Shown piece after piece: positions 7,058-15,572 of a stretch of DNA of 54,770 bases; within the stretch, counting starts at the first letter, position 1; each line of letters begins with the position of its first letter. Under the pieces are notes generated by a model. That model was not told where the DNA came from, made no database searches, and worked only from the letters and a program-made list of their open reading frames with translations. The DNA comes from Aureivirga sp. CE67 (lineage in GTDB: Bacteria > Bacteroidota > Bacteroidia > Flavobacteriales > Flavobacteriaceae): positions 1 to 54,770 of the forward strand of contig NZ_JADOTV010000026.1 of assembly GCF_015767245.1 (NCBI RefSeq). Direction: 5' to 3'. Both the position numbers and the translations under genes were made by a program.

Positions 7058-9007
7058 ATGCAGAAAAATATCATCAATATTGGAATTTTCGCACATGTAG
7101 ATGCCGGAAAAACCTCAACAACAGAAAATTTATTATTCAAAGCTGGGAAAATCAGAACTTTAGGAAATGTGGATCAAGGAACCACACATAACGATTTTTT
7201 GGCAATTGAAAAAGAACGAGGAATTTCCGTAAAATCATCTATTTCTACTTTGGAATGGAAAGATTATACTATCAACATTATCGATACTCCAGGACATACG
7301 GATTTTGCATTTGATGTAGAAAAATCGCTTTCTGTTATTGATGGAGCAATTTTGGTAGTTTCTGCTGTTGAAGGAATTCAAGGACACACAGAAACTATTT
7401 GGAACGCTTTAAAAAAATTAGATATTCCAACTTTTATTTTTATTAATAAAATTGACAGAATTGGAGCGGATATTGACGCTCTTTTACAACAAATAGAAAA
7501 AACATTTACTTCTAACTATATTAGTCTACAAAAAATAGAAAATGAAGGTTTGGATGCTGTTGCTATTTTTGATGAATTAGAAAATCCTTCTACAGAATTT
7601 TTAGAAAAAATTGTTTCTTTCAATGATGATTTGATGGAGCAATATTTTGATGGAAATACGATTTCAAAAGAAAATTTAGAAGAAGAATTAAAAACAAATA
7701 CTAGAAATAAAAATTTACTTCCTATACTTCTTGGTTCGGCAAAATTACAAATGGGTATTGAAAATATTTTGGATGCAGTAATTCAATATTTACCTTTAAA
7801 TAAAGAAAAAAATGAAGCACTTTCTGCTCAGATATTTAAAATTTCACACCATAAAGATTTAGGTAAAATTTGTTTTGCTAGAATTTTCTCTGGAAGTATT
7901 AAAAATAGATCTGTTCTCAAAAATATTTCGCAGAATATAGAAGAAAAAGTTGGGCAATTAAAAATTAATTCTGGAGCAAAATTTGAAAATTCTCAGGAAG
8001 CTTTCACAAATGAAATAGTAGCTATTTGTGGATTTGAGCAAGCAAAAATTGGAGATTATTTAGGTTCGAAACCTTTACATCATCAAGAAAACATTGAATT
8101 AAACAAACCGTTATTGACCGTACAAGTAAAACCCAAAGAAGAAAAAGATTTTCCAAAATTGGTTGCTGCTCTTACTAAACTTTCTTCCGAAGATACAACG
8201 CTTGATCTAGAATGGCTAAAAGAAGAAAAAGAGTTACACATTAAAATATTAGGGAAAATGCAGATCGAAATTCTACAAAATATTCTTGAAAAAGAATATT
8301 ATGTGGAAGCCGTTTTTGAAGATCCTACTGTTATTTATAAAGAAACTCCTTCTAAAGCTGGGTTTAGTTTTGTTCGATATTGGATGCCAAAACCTTGTTG
8401 GGCAATTTTGAAATTTCATATAGAACCAGCAGAAACTGGAAGTGGTGTAACTTATGAAAGTAAAATTGGTGTGAATGATGTTTTACAAAAATATCAGAAT
8501 GAAGTAGAAAAAACGATTCCTTTTGCTTTAAAACAAGGAATTAAAGGTTGGGAAGTTACGGATTTGAAAATAACTTTGGTAGAAGGAGAAGATCATAATG
8601 TGCATTCTAGAGCTGGAGATTTTACTATTGCTACACCAATGGGAATTATGGAAGGATTGAAAGAAATAGGAACAACATTTTTAGAACCTTATATTTCTTA
8701 TAAAATCACTGCTCCTGAAGAATTTTTAGGCTCAATCACCAGTGAAATTGTTCAGATGCGAGGAACTTTGGAATCTCCTGAGATAGAAGGAGAAAAGTTT
8801 ACATTAACCGGAACTTTACCCGTAGCAACTTCTTTAGATTTTCCAATCAAATTGAGTTCCTTATCCAAAGGGAAAGCTATTTTCTCAAGTCAATTCCACG
8901 GTTATCAAAAATGTGAAGATAAATTAGGAATCGAGCAAGAATATAGAGGAATAAGCCCATTAGATACTGCTAAATACATATTAAAAGCACGAAAAGCATT
9001 ACAATAA
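7058..9007 (+). CDS. Tet(M)-family ribosomal protection-type GTPase
   Basis: A 649-residue translational GTPase with EF-G architecture but the length and domain IV pattern of tetracycline ribosomal protection proteins. It has G1 AHVDAGKT (12-19), G3 DTPGH (76-80), G4 NKID (130-133) and a GSA G5 motif near 225. The later IEP-x-GSG-x-YES segment matches the Tet(M)/Tet(Q) domain IV opening. Such proteins bind the 70S ribosome and eject tetracycline. It is single-copy, in chromosomal context with no mobile element and with composition like its neighbours, so it may be an ancestral homologue rather than an acquired resistance gene. An EF-G-like housekeeping factor is the alternative. Confidence 0.8.
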   Translation: MQKNIINIGIFAHVDAGKTSTTENLLFKAGKIRTLGNVDQGTTHNDFLAIEKERGISVKSSISTLEWKDYTINIIDTPGHTDFAFDVEKSLSVIDGAILVVSAVEGIQGHTETIWNALKKLDIPTFIFINKIDRIGADIDALLQQIEKTFTSNYISLQKIENEGLDAVAIFDELENPSTEFLEKIVSFNDDLMEQYFDGNTISKENLEEELKTNTRNKNLLPILLGSAKLQMGIENILDAVIQYLPLNKEKNEALSAQIFKISHHKDLGKICFARIFSGSIKNRSVLKNISQNIEEKVGQLKINSGAKFENSQEAFTNEIVAICGFEQAKIGDYLGSKPLHHQENIELNKPLLTVQVKPKEEKDFPKLVAALTKLSSEDTTLDLEWLKEEKELHIKILGKMQIEILQNILEKEYYVEAVFEDPTVIYKETPSKAGFSFVRYWMPKPCWAILKFHIEPAETGSGVTYESKIGVNDVLQKYQNEVEKTIPFALKQGIKGWEVTDLKITLVEGEDHNVHSRAGDFTIATPMGIMEGLKEIGTTFLEPYISYKITAPEEFLGSITSEIVQMRGTLESPEIEGEKFTLTGTLPVATSLDFPIKLSSLSKGKAIFSSQFHGYQKCEDKLGIEQEYRGISPLDTAKYILKARKALQ

Positions 9008-9042
9008 TTAATATATAATTATTTTTTTAACATAATATTTTA

Positions 9043-9050
9043 TAAATTTG
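9043..9050 (+). promoter_or_regulatory. -7 promoter box
   Basis: TAAATTTG, an exact match, 43 bases upstream of the T9SS cargo gene at 9094. Confidence 0.5.
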
Positions 9051-9093
9051 GTTCATTCCAAAAATTAAATATGAATCTCTAAAATTAACTATT

Positions 9094-10074
9094 ATGAAAA
9101 AAATTACTTTAGCTATTGCTTCTATTTTTGCTTTATCAGGTAGCATGACTGCCCAAGAATTTGCTCCTGTTGGCGCTAATTGGTATTATTCCAATGCTGA
9201 TTATCAAATTATCGATAATGGTGATGATTATGAAATTACAAAAGTTCATTATACAAAATTTGAAGTATCTGAAGAACTAGAATATCAAGGTCAAACTTGT
9301 AAGAAAATCATGGAAATTGATTCTGATGGAAATGAATCTTTATACAAGTATACTTATGAAGAAAATAATAAGCTTTATTATTATGAAGAAAGTACAAGTT
9401 CTTGGGAAATGGTGGTTGATTTCAGTCTAGAAGTTGATGATACTTTTAACATGGACTTTCCACTTGCTAACACAATGGAAGGAGAAGATATTGTTGTTAT
9501 GAAAGTTCTTGAAAAAGAAACTATAACAATTGAAGGTGAAGAAAGAATTAAAATGAAAATTCAAGGAAAATGGTTAGATGTTGAAAATTACCCAGATGAT
9601 GGCTATGGAATTTATTATACAGGTACTTATATTTCTGGTTTAGGAGCAACTATTGAGGAACCTCTTTTTCTTGATGAAGACAGTTCTGAAATAGCTGATG
9701 ACTTTAATCCAATAATAAACAAGCCTATCCGTTGTTATTCTGATGCGAGTATAAACTATACCAATGCACATGACTATTATTTAGATTTCACATTCGATGG
9801 TTCTGATTGTGAAGCAAAAGTTTTAGATGTTGATGATTTTTCTGAAAATAGCTTTAATATTAATGCTTATCCGAATCCTGTAGAGAATTTTATTCAAATC
9901 AATACTACAGAAAAATTCTCTTATGAAATTTTCGATATCAAAGGGAAATCTATACTAAAAGGAAGTGCAAATCCTCAAGAAAATATCCATCTTGATAAAA
10001 TAGAAAAAGGAATGTATTTCATGAATATTATTACTTCTAATAAATCTGGAACTATTAAGATTTTAAAGAAATAA
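9094..10074 (+). CDS. Secreted protein with T9SS type A sorting tail
   Basis: 326 residues. A Sec signal peptide (residues 1-20, cleaved after the TAQ-like site) is followed by an acidic, tyrosine-rich beta domain of unknown function (about 22-245). The last 75 residues form a Por secretion tail: AYPNPVENFIQI, YEIFDIKGKSILKG, and the final GMYFMNIIT-IKILKK. Such tails send proteins across the outer membrane by the type IX machinery and are then removed. It has its own promoter box and terminator, so it is probably monocistronic. The central domain is not recognised. Confidence 0.8.
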   Translation: MKKITLAIASIFALSGSMTAQEFAPVGANWYYSNADYQIIDNGDDYEITKVHYTKFEVSEELEYQGQTCKKIMEIDSDGNESLYKYTYEENNKLYYYEESTSSWEMVVDFSLEVDDTFNMDFPLANTMEGEDIVVMKVLEKETITIEGEERIKMKIQGKWLDVENYPDDGYGIYYTGTYISGLGATIEEPLFLDEDSSEIADDFNPIINKPIRCYSDASINYTNAHDYYLDFTFDGSDCEAKVLDVDDFSENSFNINAYPNPVENFIQINTTEKFSYEIFDIKGKSILKGSANPQENIHLDKIEKGMYFMNIITSNKSGTIKILKK

Positions 10075-10097
10075 TTTTAACATAAAAATCGTTATAT

Positions 10098-10135
10098 AAA
10101 TCTGAATCTCAATCTATAGGTTCAGATTTTTTTTT
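10098..10135 (+). terminator. Intrinsic terminator
   Basis: AAATCTGAA (10098-10106) pairs with TTCAGATTT (10121-10129) and is followed by a T-run, 24 bases after the cargo gene's stop. Confidence 0.85.
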
Positions 10136-10211
10136 AAATTATATTTATTATTCATGATGGAATGACTTTTGTTAATTAATTCTTAAAATTAATCTTAATA
10201 AAAAAACTTTT

Positions 10212-12089
10212 ATGAAATTAAAAAAATTACTATTCATTTCTTTATTGTTTATTACCAATATAATTTTAGCACAACAAATAACTATTTCAGGAGTAGTCTC
10301 AGATGAAACAGGCTCTTTACCAGGAGCAACTGTATTAATTAAAGGTACTAATAAAGGTACCGAAACAGATTTCGATGGAAAATATACTATTCATGTCAAT
10401 AGAGGACAAACTTTAGTATTTAGCTTTGTAGGATATGAAGACAAAGAAATTCTCGTAGAAAAACAAAGTATAATTAATGCTTTTCTAACAGAATCAAGTT
10501 CTTCTTTAGAAGAAGTAAATTTAGGTTATGTTAAGAAAAAAAGGACCTACTGTGCTGGAATTCCTACAGTTTCTGCAAAAGATATTCAAAAAAAAGTTAG
10601 AACTAACAATATCGCAAATATGCTTCAAGGAAAGGCATCTGGAATAGTTATAACTAATTCATCTCATAGCCCTCAAGAAACAGATGAAAATTACGCTTCG
10701 ATCTCCGAAAATAGTTTCAAAAAAGTAACAACAAACCCACTTTCCACTTTTTCGGTAGATGTTGATGCTGCTTCTTATAGTAATGTACGTAGACATTTAA
10801 ATGACAATCAACTACCTCCAAAAGATGCAGTTCGAATTGAAGAAATGATTAATTATTTTAATTATGATTATAAAAATCCTGAAGGAGAGCAACCTTTCAG
10901 TATCAATACAGAACTTTCAAAAGCACCTTGGAATGAAGAAAATCTTTTATTACACATTGGTTTACAAGGAAAAAAGATTGAAACAAAAGACTTAGCTCCT
11001 TCTAATATCGTATTTCTTTTAGATGTTTCTGGTTCTATGTCTGCTTCTAATAAATTACCCCTTTTAAAATCTTCTTTAAAACTATTATTACAAACTCTTC
11101 GTCCAGAAGATAGAGTAGCTATAGTAGTTTATGCTGGTTCTTCTGGTGTAGTACTTCCTTCTACTTCTTGTAAGAAAAAAGATAAAATATTAAAAGCTTT
11201 GGAAAGTCTTGATGCTAGTGGTTCGACAGCAGGTGGAGAAGGTTTACGTTTGGCTTATAAAATTGCAGAAGAAAATTTTATCAAAAAAGGAAATAATCGA
11301 ATTATTCTTGCAACAGATGGAGATTTTAATGTTGGAGAAAGTAGTAATCATGCAATGGAAAAATTGATTGAAAAGGAAAGAGAAAAAGGAATTGCTATTT
11401 CTGTTCTTGGTTTTGGAATGGGAAATTACAAGGATGATAAAATGGAAATCATTGCAGATAAAGGAAATGGAAATTATGCATATATCGATAATATTTTAGA
11501 GGCTAAAAAAGTTTTAGTCAAAGAATTTGGAGGAACTTTTCATACGATTGCAAAAGATGTGAAATTTCAATTAGAATTCAATCCAATGTTTGTTTCAAAA
11601 TATCGTTTGATTGGTTATGAAAATAGATTATTAAACGATGAAGATTTTGAAGATGATAAAAAAGATGCTGGAGAAATTGGTTCTGGACATACAGTAACTG
11701 CACTTTATGAAATTGTTCCAAATACAGAAAAAGAAATTAAATCCAATTTAAAATATCAAAAAGCAAATCTTACAGAAGAAGCTTTAAAAAGTAATGATTT
11801 GATTACTTTAAAACTTCGCTATAAAAAACCAAAAGAAGATAAAAGTATTTTAATTGAAACTACCGTAAAAAACAATCCTATTGCTAGTGAAAATACAAGC
11901 AATAATTTTAATTTCTCTGCAGCTGTTGCAGAAGTTGGAATGTTATTAAGAGATTCGGAATTTAAAAAGAATTCGACTTGGGAATCTGCTAAAAAACTTG
12001 CCAAAAAAGGAAAAGGTACAGATGAAGAAGGATATCGTAGTGAGTTTATAAAACTAATTGAAATTGGTGAAATTTTAAAAAATCAATAA
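10212..12089 (+). CDS. VWA (YfbK-like) protein with CarboxypepD-reg head
   Basis: 625 residues, exported (signal peptide 1-20). Residues 22-95 are a carboxypeptidase-D regulatory-like beta sandwich (GVVSDETGSLPGATVLIKGTNKGT-DFDGKY), as at the front of SusC/TonB receptors. Residues 105-150 (SAKDIQKK-NNIANMLQGKASGI) look like the start of a TonB-receptor plug. From 165 on it is a YfbK-type protein: the conserved NPLSTFSVDVDAASY block, a VWA domain with MIDAS DVSGS (271-275) and TDGDFNVG, and a C-terminal DUF3520-like part. The function of this group is unknown, probably metal-dependent protein-protein contact in the envelope. The plug-like piece is unusual. Confidence 0.85.
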   Translation: MKLKKLLFISLLFITNIILAQQITISGVVSDETGSLPGATVLIKGTNKGTETDFDGKYTIHVNRGQTLVFSFVGYEDKEILVEKQSIINAFLTESSSSLEEVNLGYVKKKRTYCAGIPTVSAKDIQKKVRTNNIANMLQGKASGIVITNSSHSPQETDENYASISENSFKKVTTNPLSTFSVDVDAASYSNVRRHLNDNQLPPKDAVRIEEMINYFNYDYKNPEGEQPFSINTELSKAPWNEENLLLHIGLQGKKIETKDLAPSNIVFLLDVSGSMSASNKLPLLKSSLKLLLQTLRPEDRVAIVVYAGSSGVVLPSTSCKKKDKILKALESLDASGSTAGGEGLRLAYKIAEENFIKKGNNRIILATDGDFNVGESSNHAMEKLIEKEREKGIAISVLGFGMGNYKDDKMEIIADKGNGNYAYIDNILEAKKVLVKEFGGTFHTIAKDVKFQLEFNPMFVSKYRLIGYENRLLNDEDFEDDKKDAGEIGSGHTVTALYEIVPNTEKEIKSNLKYQKANLTEEALKSNDLITLKLRYKKPKEDKSILIETTVKNNPIASENTSNNFNFSAAVAEVGMLLRDSEFKKNSTWESAKKLAKKGKGTDEEGYRSEFIKLIEIGEILKNQ

Positions 12090-12095
12090 AGTGAA

Positions 12096-12130
12096 AAAGC
12101 ACATTTCAAATAAAATCTGAAATGTGCTTT
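12096..12130 (+). terminator. Intrinsic terminator
   Basis: A 13-bp stem, AAAGCACATTTCA (12096-12108) with its complement at 12118-12130, 6 bases after the VWA gene's stop. Confidence 0.8.
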
Positions 12131-12220
12131 ATTAAAATTTTAAGCACTCTTGAATAAATAATCATGTATTTTACTAAAAAGCATTTTTTTAACCACTTAA
12201 AAATCAATACCATACAAACA

Positions 12221-12250
12221 ACACACCCCTAACCCCTCTCAAGAGAGGAA
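12221..12250. repeat. Short palindromic intergenic repeat, copy 4
   Basis: ACACACCCCTAACCCCTCTC followed by AAGAGAGGAA. The stem CCTCTC/GAGAGG is intact, but the outer CC/GG pair has mutated. It lies just downstream of the broken macro-domain gene. Confidence 0.6.
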
Positions 12251-12282
12251 TAAAAAACACATATCAAATTCTGCAAGGCTAT

Positions 12283-12792
12283 TTATTCTTTAATCAAATC
12301 TTCATAAATCTTAAAGTTTTCATCGTCATAACAAACGAAAATAACTTTTTGCACATATTTTAATTCTATATTTTTTATTGTTTCAACAGCAATTTCAGCT
12401 GCCAATTGTTTTGGGAAACGATAAATTCCTGTGCTAATATTTGGAAAAGCCAAAGTTTCTAACTGATTTTCTTCAGCAAGCTTCATCGAATTTACATAGC
12501 AATTTCGCAGTTTTATTTCTTCCTCCGATTTCCCTTGATTCCATCTAGGTCCAACCGTATGAATCACTTTCTTAGCTTTCAGTTTTCCTGCATTTGTAAT
12601 TACTGCTTCTCCAACTTTACAACCTCCTTGCCTATTTCTAATTTTTACACATTCCTCTAAAATTTCTTTTCCGCCAGTACGATGAATTGCTCCATCTACT
12701 CCTCCTCCACCAAGTAGTGATGTGTTTGCTGCATTTACAATTCCATCAACTTATTGCTTTGTGATATCGCCTTTTATTAATTCTATTTTCAT
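12283..12792 (-). pseudogene. Macro-domain protein, interrupted by in-frame TAA
   Basis: Read from the ATG at 12792 the frame gives MKIELIKGDITKQ, then TAA (12751-12753), then continues in the same frame as [22 protein letters not shown] and [11 protein letters not shown] to IHTVGPRW and TGIYRFP. This is a full-length (about 169 codon) macro domain with intact ADP-ribose-binding loops. Functional relatives remove ADP-ribose or O-acetyl-ADP-ribose adducts. A single stop at codon 14 separates the first strand from the rest, and no ATG lies in frame between the stop and codon 76, only a GTG at 12567, too late for a working fold. It is either a recent pseudogene or a base error. Short palindromic repeats flank it on both sides. 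Confidence 0.85.
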
Positions 12793-12812
12793 TTTTATTT
12801 ATTTATTTTAAA

Positions 12813-12843
12813 ACACATCTCTAACCCTTCTCTAGAGGGAACT
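12813..12843. repeat. Degenerate short palindromic repeat, copy 5
   Basis: ACACATCTCTAACCCTTCTC then TAGAGGGAAC. It retains the spacing and arms of the family with several substitutions. It lies just upstream of the broken macro-domain gene. Confidence 0.45.
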
Positions 12844-12885
12844 TTGATTATTTACAAAGTTTTATACAAATGAATTGTGTAATAT

Positions 12886-13452
12886 CTAATACACAAAATA
12901 ATATTTCAAATAACCGAAAAACTCTCGAAAAAGAGAATAAAAATCTCTTATTTCAAAATATTTTGCATGACTTCCTTTTACATTTTTATAACCTAATTTT
13001 TCGAAAGCTAACTTACTTCTTTTCACATGAAAAAACTGAGAAACTACCATAATTTCTTGATTTAAATTTTCATTATTTGAAGCAAAATTTACAGCTGTTA
13101 ATCTTGTAGTATTTCCTTGATTATCAACTTTTATTTTATCAGAATCAATTCCTTTTTGAACTAAATATTTTTTCATCATAGTTCCCTCATAATGTCCTTC
13201 TTTTCCTAAACCTCCACTGACTATAATTGTATTGGTCTTATATTTTTGAAACAAAGAAAAAGCTTCATCTAACCTAGCTTTTAATCGATCTGAAACTTCT
13301 CCATTTTCATGTACAGTTGTTCCTAAAACTACAATAGTTGCATTTTCTGAAATCGGATCATCTGAAAGTCCATCAATAACAATATTAATTTCTAAAGCAA
13401 TAAATAGAAAAACTCCAACTAGAAATGCAATTTTTAATACTTTTTTCATCAT
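12886..13452 (-). CDS. YdcF/SanA-like DUF218 membrane protein
   Basis: 188 residues with one N-terminal membrane helix (about 5-25) and an extracytoplasmic DUF218 domain. The hallmarks are IVVLGTTVHENGEVSDRLKARLDEA, IIVSGGLGKEG, the (K)YLVQKGI block and IMVVSQFFHVKRSKLAFEKLGY. DUF218 proteins such as E. coli SanA, ElyC and YdcF affect envelope integrity. The start could also be the second Met (13449). No operon partner: it is followed by the broken macro gene and divergent from the marR gene. Confidence 0.85.
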   Translation of the reverse strand: MMKKVLKIAFLVGVFLFIALEINIVIDGLSDDPISENATIVVLGTTVHENGEVSDRLKARLDEAFSLFQKYKTNTIIVSGGLGKEGHYEGTMMKKYLVQKGIDSDKIKVDNQGNTTRLTAVNFASNNENLNQEIMVVSQFFHVKRSKLAFEKLGYKNVKGSHAKYFEIRDFYSLFREFFGYLKYYFVY

Positions 13453-13533
13453 AATTCCTTTTCTACAAAATAACAGTTTTTATAAGTTCTTTTAAAATTC
13501 TATTTTCTCTTTTTTAAATTAATTTTCAAAAAA

Positions 13534-13552
13534 ATATTTTACATGAAAAATA
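13534..13552. promoter_or_regulatory. Operator candidate upstream of marR
   Basis: ATATTTTACATGAAAAATA, a near copy of the perfect palindrome at 14052-14071. It sits just upstream of the marR -7 box, where a bound repressor would block polymerase. This suggests autoregulation. Confidence 0.5.
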
Positions 13553-13558
13553 AATTTA

Positions 13559-13566
13559 TATATTTG
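13559..13566 (+). promoter_or_regulatory. -7 promoter box of marR
   Basis: TATATTTG, an exact match, 20 bases before the marR start codon and 6 bases after the operator candidate. Confidence 0.6.
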
Positions 13567-13586
13567 CCAAAGAAAGATTAAAACAA

Positions 13587-14036
13587 ATGGCAAAAATAGA
13601 CGACGAAGTAAAAACAAAATTCATAAACAATAGACACCGTTTTATCACAAATATGGTGTTTACGTCTAATTGGTTCATGAAAAAATTTGATGAATTCTTA
13701 AAGCCATTTCAACTTTCGCAACAGCAATTTAATATTCTGAGAATTCTTCGTGGAAATGGAGATTGGGTGACGATGAATGATATTAAAAGTTTGATGATTG
13801 ATAAATTTCCAAATGCCACTCGCCTATCTGATAAATTATTGGAAAAAGAATTAATTGAAAGAAGAAGAAGCGACTCAGATCGTAGAATTGTTTATTTAAA
13901 AATTTCAGAAAAAGGTCTGGAATTATTAAAAGAAATCGATGAAAGCGATAATCAAGAACATTTAGATATTATGAACAAAGTGACAGAAGAAGAAGCAAAA
14001 ATGTTTAGTGACGTTTTGGACCGAATGAGAGAATAA
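13587..14036 (+). CDS. MarR-family transcriptional regulator
   Basis: A 149-residue winged-helix DNA-binding protein. The recognition segment is SQQQFNILRILRG-GDWVTMNDIKSLMIDKFPNATRLSDKLLEKELIERRRSDSDRRIVYLKIS, with the wing basic patch RRRSDSDRR near 93-101. MarR proteins are dimeric repressors released by phenolic or oxidative ligands. A nitroreductase and a DoxX-like membrane protein follow on the same strand, and near-identical palindromes precede marR and the nitroreductase. The likely role is control of itself and that pair. All three read as intact. Confidence 0.9.
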   Translation: MAKIDDEVKTKFINNRHRFITNMVFTSNWFMKKFDEFLKPFQLSQQQFNILRILRGNGDWVTMNDIKSLMIDKFPNATRLSDKLLEKELIERRRSDSDRRIVYLKISEKGLELLKEIDESDNQEHLDIMNKVTEEEAKMFSDVLDRMRE

Positions 14037-14051
14037 AAAAATTTTACAATA

Positions 14052-14071
14052 ATATTTTACATGTAAAATAT
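14052..14071. promoter_or_regulatory. Perfect 20-bp palindrome, likely MarR operator
   Basis: ATATTTTACATGTAAAATAT is fully self-complementary and lies between marR and the nitroreductase gene. A similar half site (TTTTCATGTGTAA) overlaps its downstream end. Confidence 0.6.
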
Positions 14072-14104
14072 TTTCATGTGTAATAAAAATTAAAACCAAA
14101 AAAT

Positions 14105-14737
14105 ATGAATATCATTGAATCATTAAAATGGAGAGCAGCAGTAAGAAACTTTGACTCTTCAAAAAAAGTAAGTACTGAAAACGTAAATGCGCTAGTCGAA
14201 GCAGGAAACTTGACTGCAACTTCTATGGGATTACAACCTTTTAAAATTATTGTTTTACATAATGAAGAGATTCAGAAAGAGCTAATTCCGTACTCTTATA
14301 ATCAAAAGCAAGTTGGAGAAGCTTCACATGTTTTGATTTTTGCAATTGAAACAAATGTTAACCAACAAACTATTGATAATTATTTGGAAAGACACATAGA
14401 AGTGCGAAATGTGGAAGCTTCAAGTTTGGAAAATTATAAAAACTCTATGAGTAATTATCTTTCTATGATGGATGAAGAAACTAAAAAAACTTGGGCTACA
14501 AAACAAGCTTATATCGCTCTTGGAACAGTGATGACAGCTGCTGCAGATTTAAAAATTGATTCGTGTGCAATGGAAGGTTTTGATCCAGAAAAATATCAAG
14601 AAATGTTAGGATTGAAAGAAGAAAACTTACTTCCAGTTGTGGTACTTCCTATCGGATATAGATCGGAAGAAGAAATGATGGCTGGACTACCAAAAGTTCG
14701 TAAAGCATTAGAAAATTTTGTAATCGAAAAAAACTAA
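14105..14737 (+). CDS. Nitroreductase-family NAD(P)H oxidoreductase
   Basis: A 210-residue FMN-dependent nitroreductase-fold enzyme. The opening LKWRAAVRNFDSSKKVS contains the Arg motif that binds FMN. LTATSMGLQPFKIIVL is the second cofactor block, and the C-terminal part (AYIALGTVMTAAADLKIDSCAMEGFDPEKYQEMLGL, then LPIGYRSEE) is typical of NfsB/YdjA relatives. These cytosolic enzymes reduce quinones or nitroaromatics. Location after a MarR gene with a palindromic operator suggests induction by aromatic or redox stress. The DoxX-like gene follows after 4 bases. Confidence 0.9.
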   Translation: MNIIESLKWRAAVRNFDSSKKVSTENVNALVEAGNLTATSMGLQPFKIIVLHNEEIQKELIPYSYNQKQVGEASHVLIFAIETNVNQQTIDNYLERHIEVRNVEASSLENYKNSMSNYLSMMDEETKKTWATKQAYIALGTVMTAAADLKIDSCAMEGFDPEKYQEMLGLKEENLLPVVVLPIGYRSEEEMMAGLPKVRKALENFVIEKN

Positions 14738-14741
14738 AATC

Positions 14742-15104
14742 ATGGAAAAAAGAAACTTACTTATCTATCGAATAATTACTGGGTTATTTTCTGCTCTTAT
14801 TTTAATGGGAGTTTTTCAATATTTCTTCAATCATCAAGTTGTTAAAGGAATGTTTGAAAATTTACATTTCCCTACTTATTTAATTTACCCAATGGGAATT
14901 GCAAAAATAATCGGAATTTTAGTAATCTGGTTTAGCAAATCTCAGACTTTAAAAGAATGGGCTTATGCAGGATTTGTTTTAAATTTACTTCTTGCTGTTT
15001 CAGCACATTTAAACGTAAATGATAATGAATATTTTGCTTCTGCTATCGTATTAATTTTAGCTCTTAGTTCTTATTTTTTCAATCGAAAATTGTTAAAAGC
15101 CTAA
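14742..15104 (+). CDS. DoxX-like four-helix membrane protein
   Basis: 120 residues, four predicted membrane helices (about 8-28, 45-65, 72-90 and 95-113), with the MGIAKIIGILVIW segment typical of DoxX/DoxD-like proteins. In other bacteria these work with redox enzymes at the membrane, for example in thiosulfate:quinone or thiol-stress complexes. It begins 4 bases after the nitroreductase stop, so the two are co-transcribed, and an intrinsic terminator follows. Confidence 0.8.
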   Translation: MEKRNLLIYRIITGLFSALILMGVFQYFFNHQVVKGMFENLHFPTYLIYPMGIAKIIGILVIWFSKSQTLKEWAYAGFVLNLLLAVSAHLNVNDNEYFASAIVLILALSSYFFNRKLLKA

Positions 15105-15112
15105 TTGAATTT

Positions 15113-15143
15113 GGAGATTATTCTCAATCTCCTTTTCTTTTTT
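15113..15143. terminator. Intrinsic terminator
   Basis: GGAGATT (15113-15119) pairs with AATCTCC (15126-15132), followed by a T-rich run. It separates the convergent DoxX-like gene and the next minus-strand gene. Confidence 0.75.
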
Positions 15144-15558
15144 AAATCGCCATCCACAAAATTAATATTAAAGTTAAAATTCCTACTATTAATGTAAATC
15201 TTCCTAGTTTTTTCGATTTTGTAAAACCAGAAAGTGCAATTACAACTAAAAGAGAAATAATTCCAAAAAAGAAAGAAAGTGTCGAGATAATTCTTGGAAA
15301 TGTTATTTTATCATTGCTTACTTCAAAAGGAAAACCTTCTGTAGTCATCATCAGAATTTTTGTCATTCCAAACATTGAAATTAAGAACAAACAAGCGGCT
15401 AGTGTAGCAAATCGCAAAATTCTATTAACAATTTTAGATTCTATTTTTGAAACTACAATATTCGCAATTACAGCAATTGTAAAACCTGTCAGTAAAGAAC
15501 AAATTAAAATAATCTGATTTGCAAGTTTGTTCCAATATTCTAATGAAATTTCGATCAT
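15142..15558 (-). CDS. Small membrane protein of unknown function
   Basis: 138 residues with four predicted membrane helices (about 14-36, 46-68, 88-110 and 116-137), linked by short basic loops (SKIESK, KSKKLGR). No family is recognised. It has its own start after a terminator hairpin that ends the neighbouring His-rich gene. The coding pattern and convergent arrangement with a terminator support it as a real gene. Confidence 0.65.
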   Translation of the reverse strand: MIEISLEYWNKLANQIILICSLLTGFTIAVIANIVVSKIESKIVNRILRFATLAACLFLISMFGMTKILMMTTEGFPFEVSNDKITFPRIISTLSFFFGIISLLVVIALSGFTKSKKLGRFTLIVGILTLILILWMAI

Positions 15559-15572
15559 AAATTTTTAATAAT

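Noticed and set aside
7058-9007. Ordinary elongation factor G
   Set aside because: The length and the domain IV IEP-x-GSG-x-YES pattern fit ribosomal protection proteins better than EF-G, although it remains an alternative.
12870-13052. A 60-codon plus-strand frame
   Set aside because: It lies almost entirely opposite the 3' end of the YdcF-like gene, which is clearly real.
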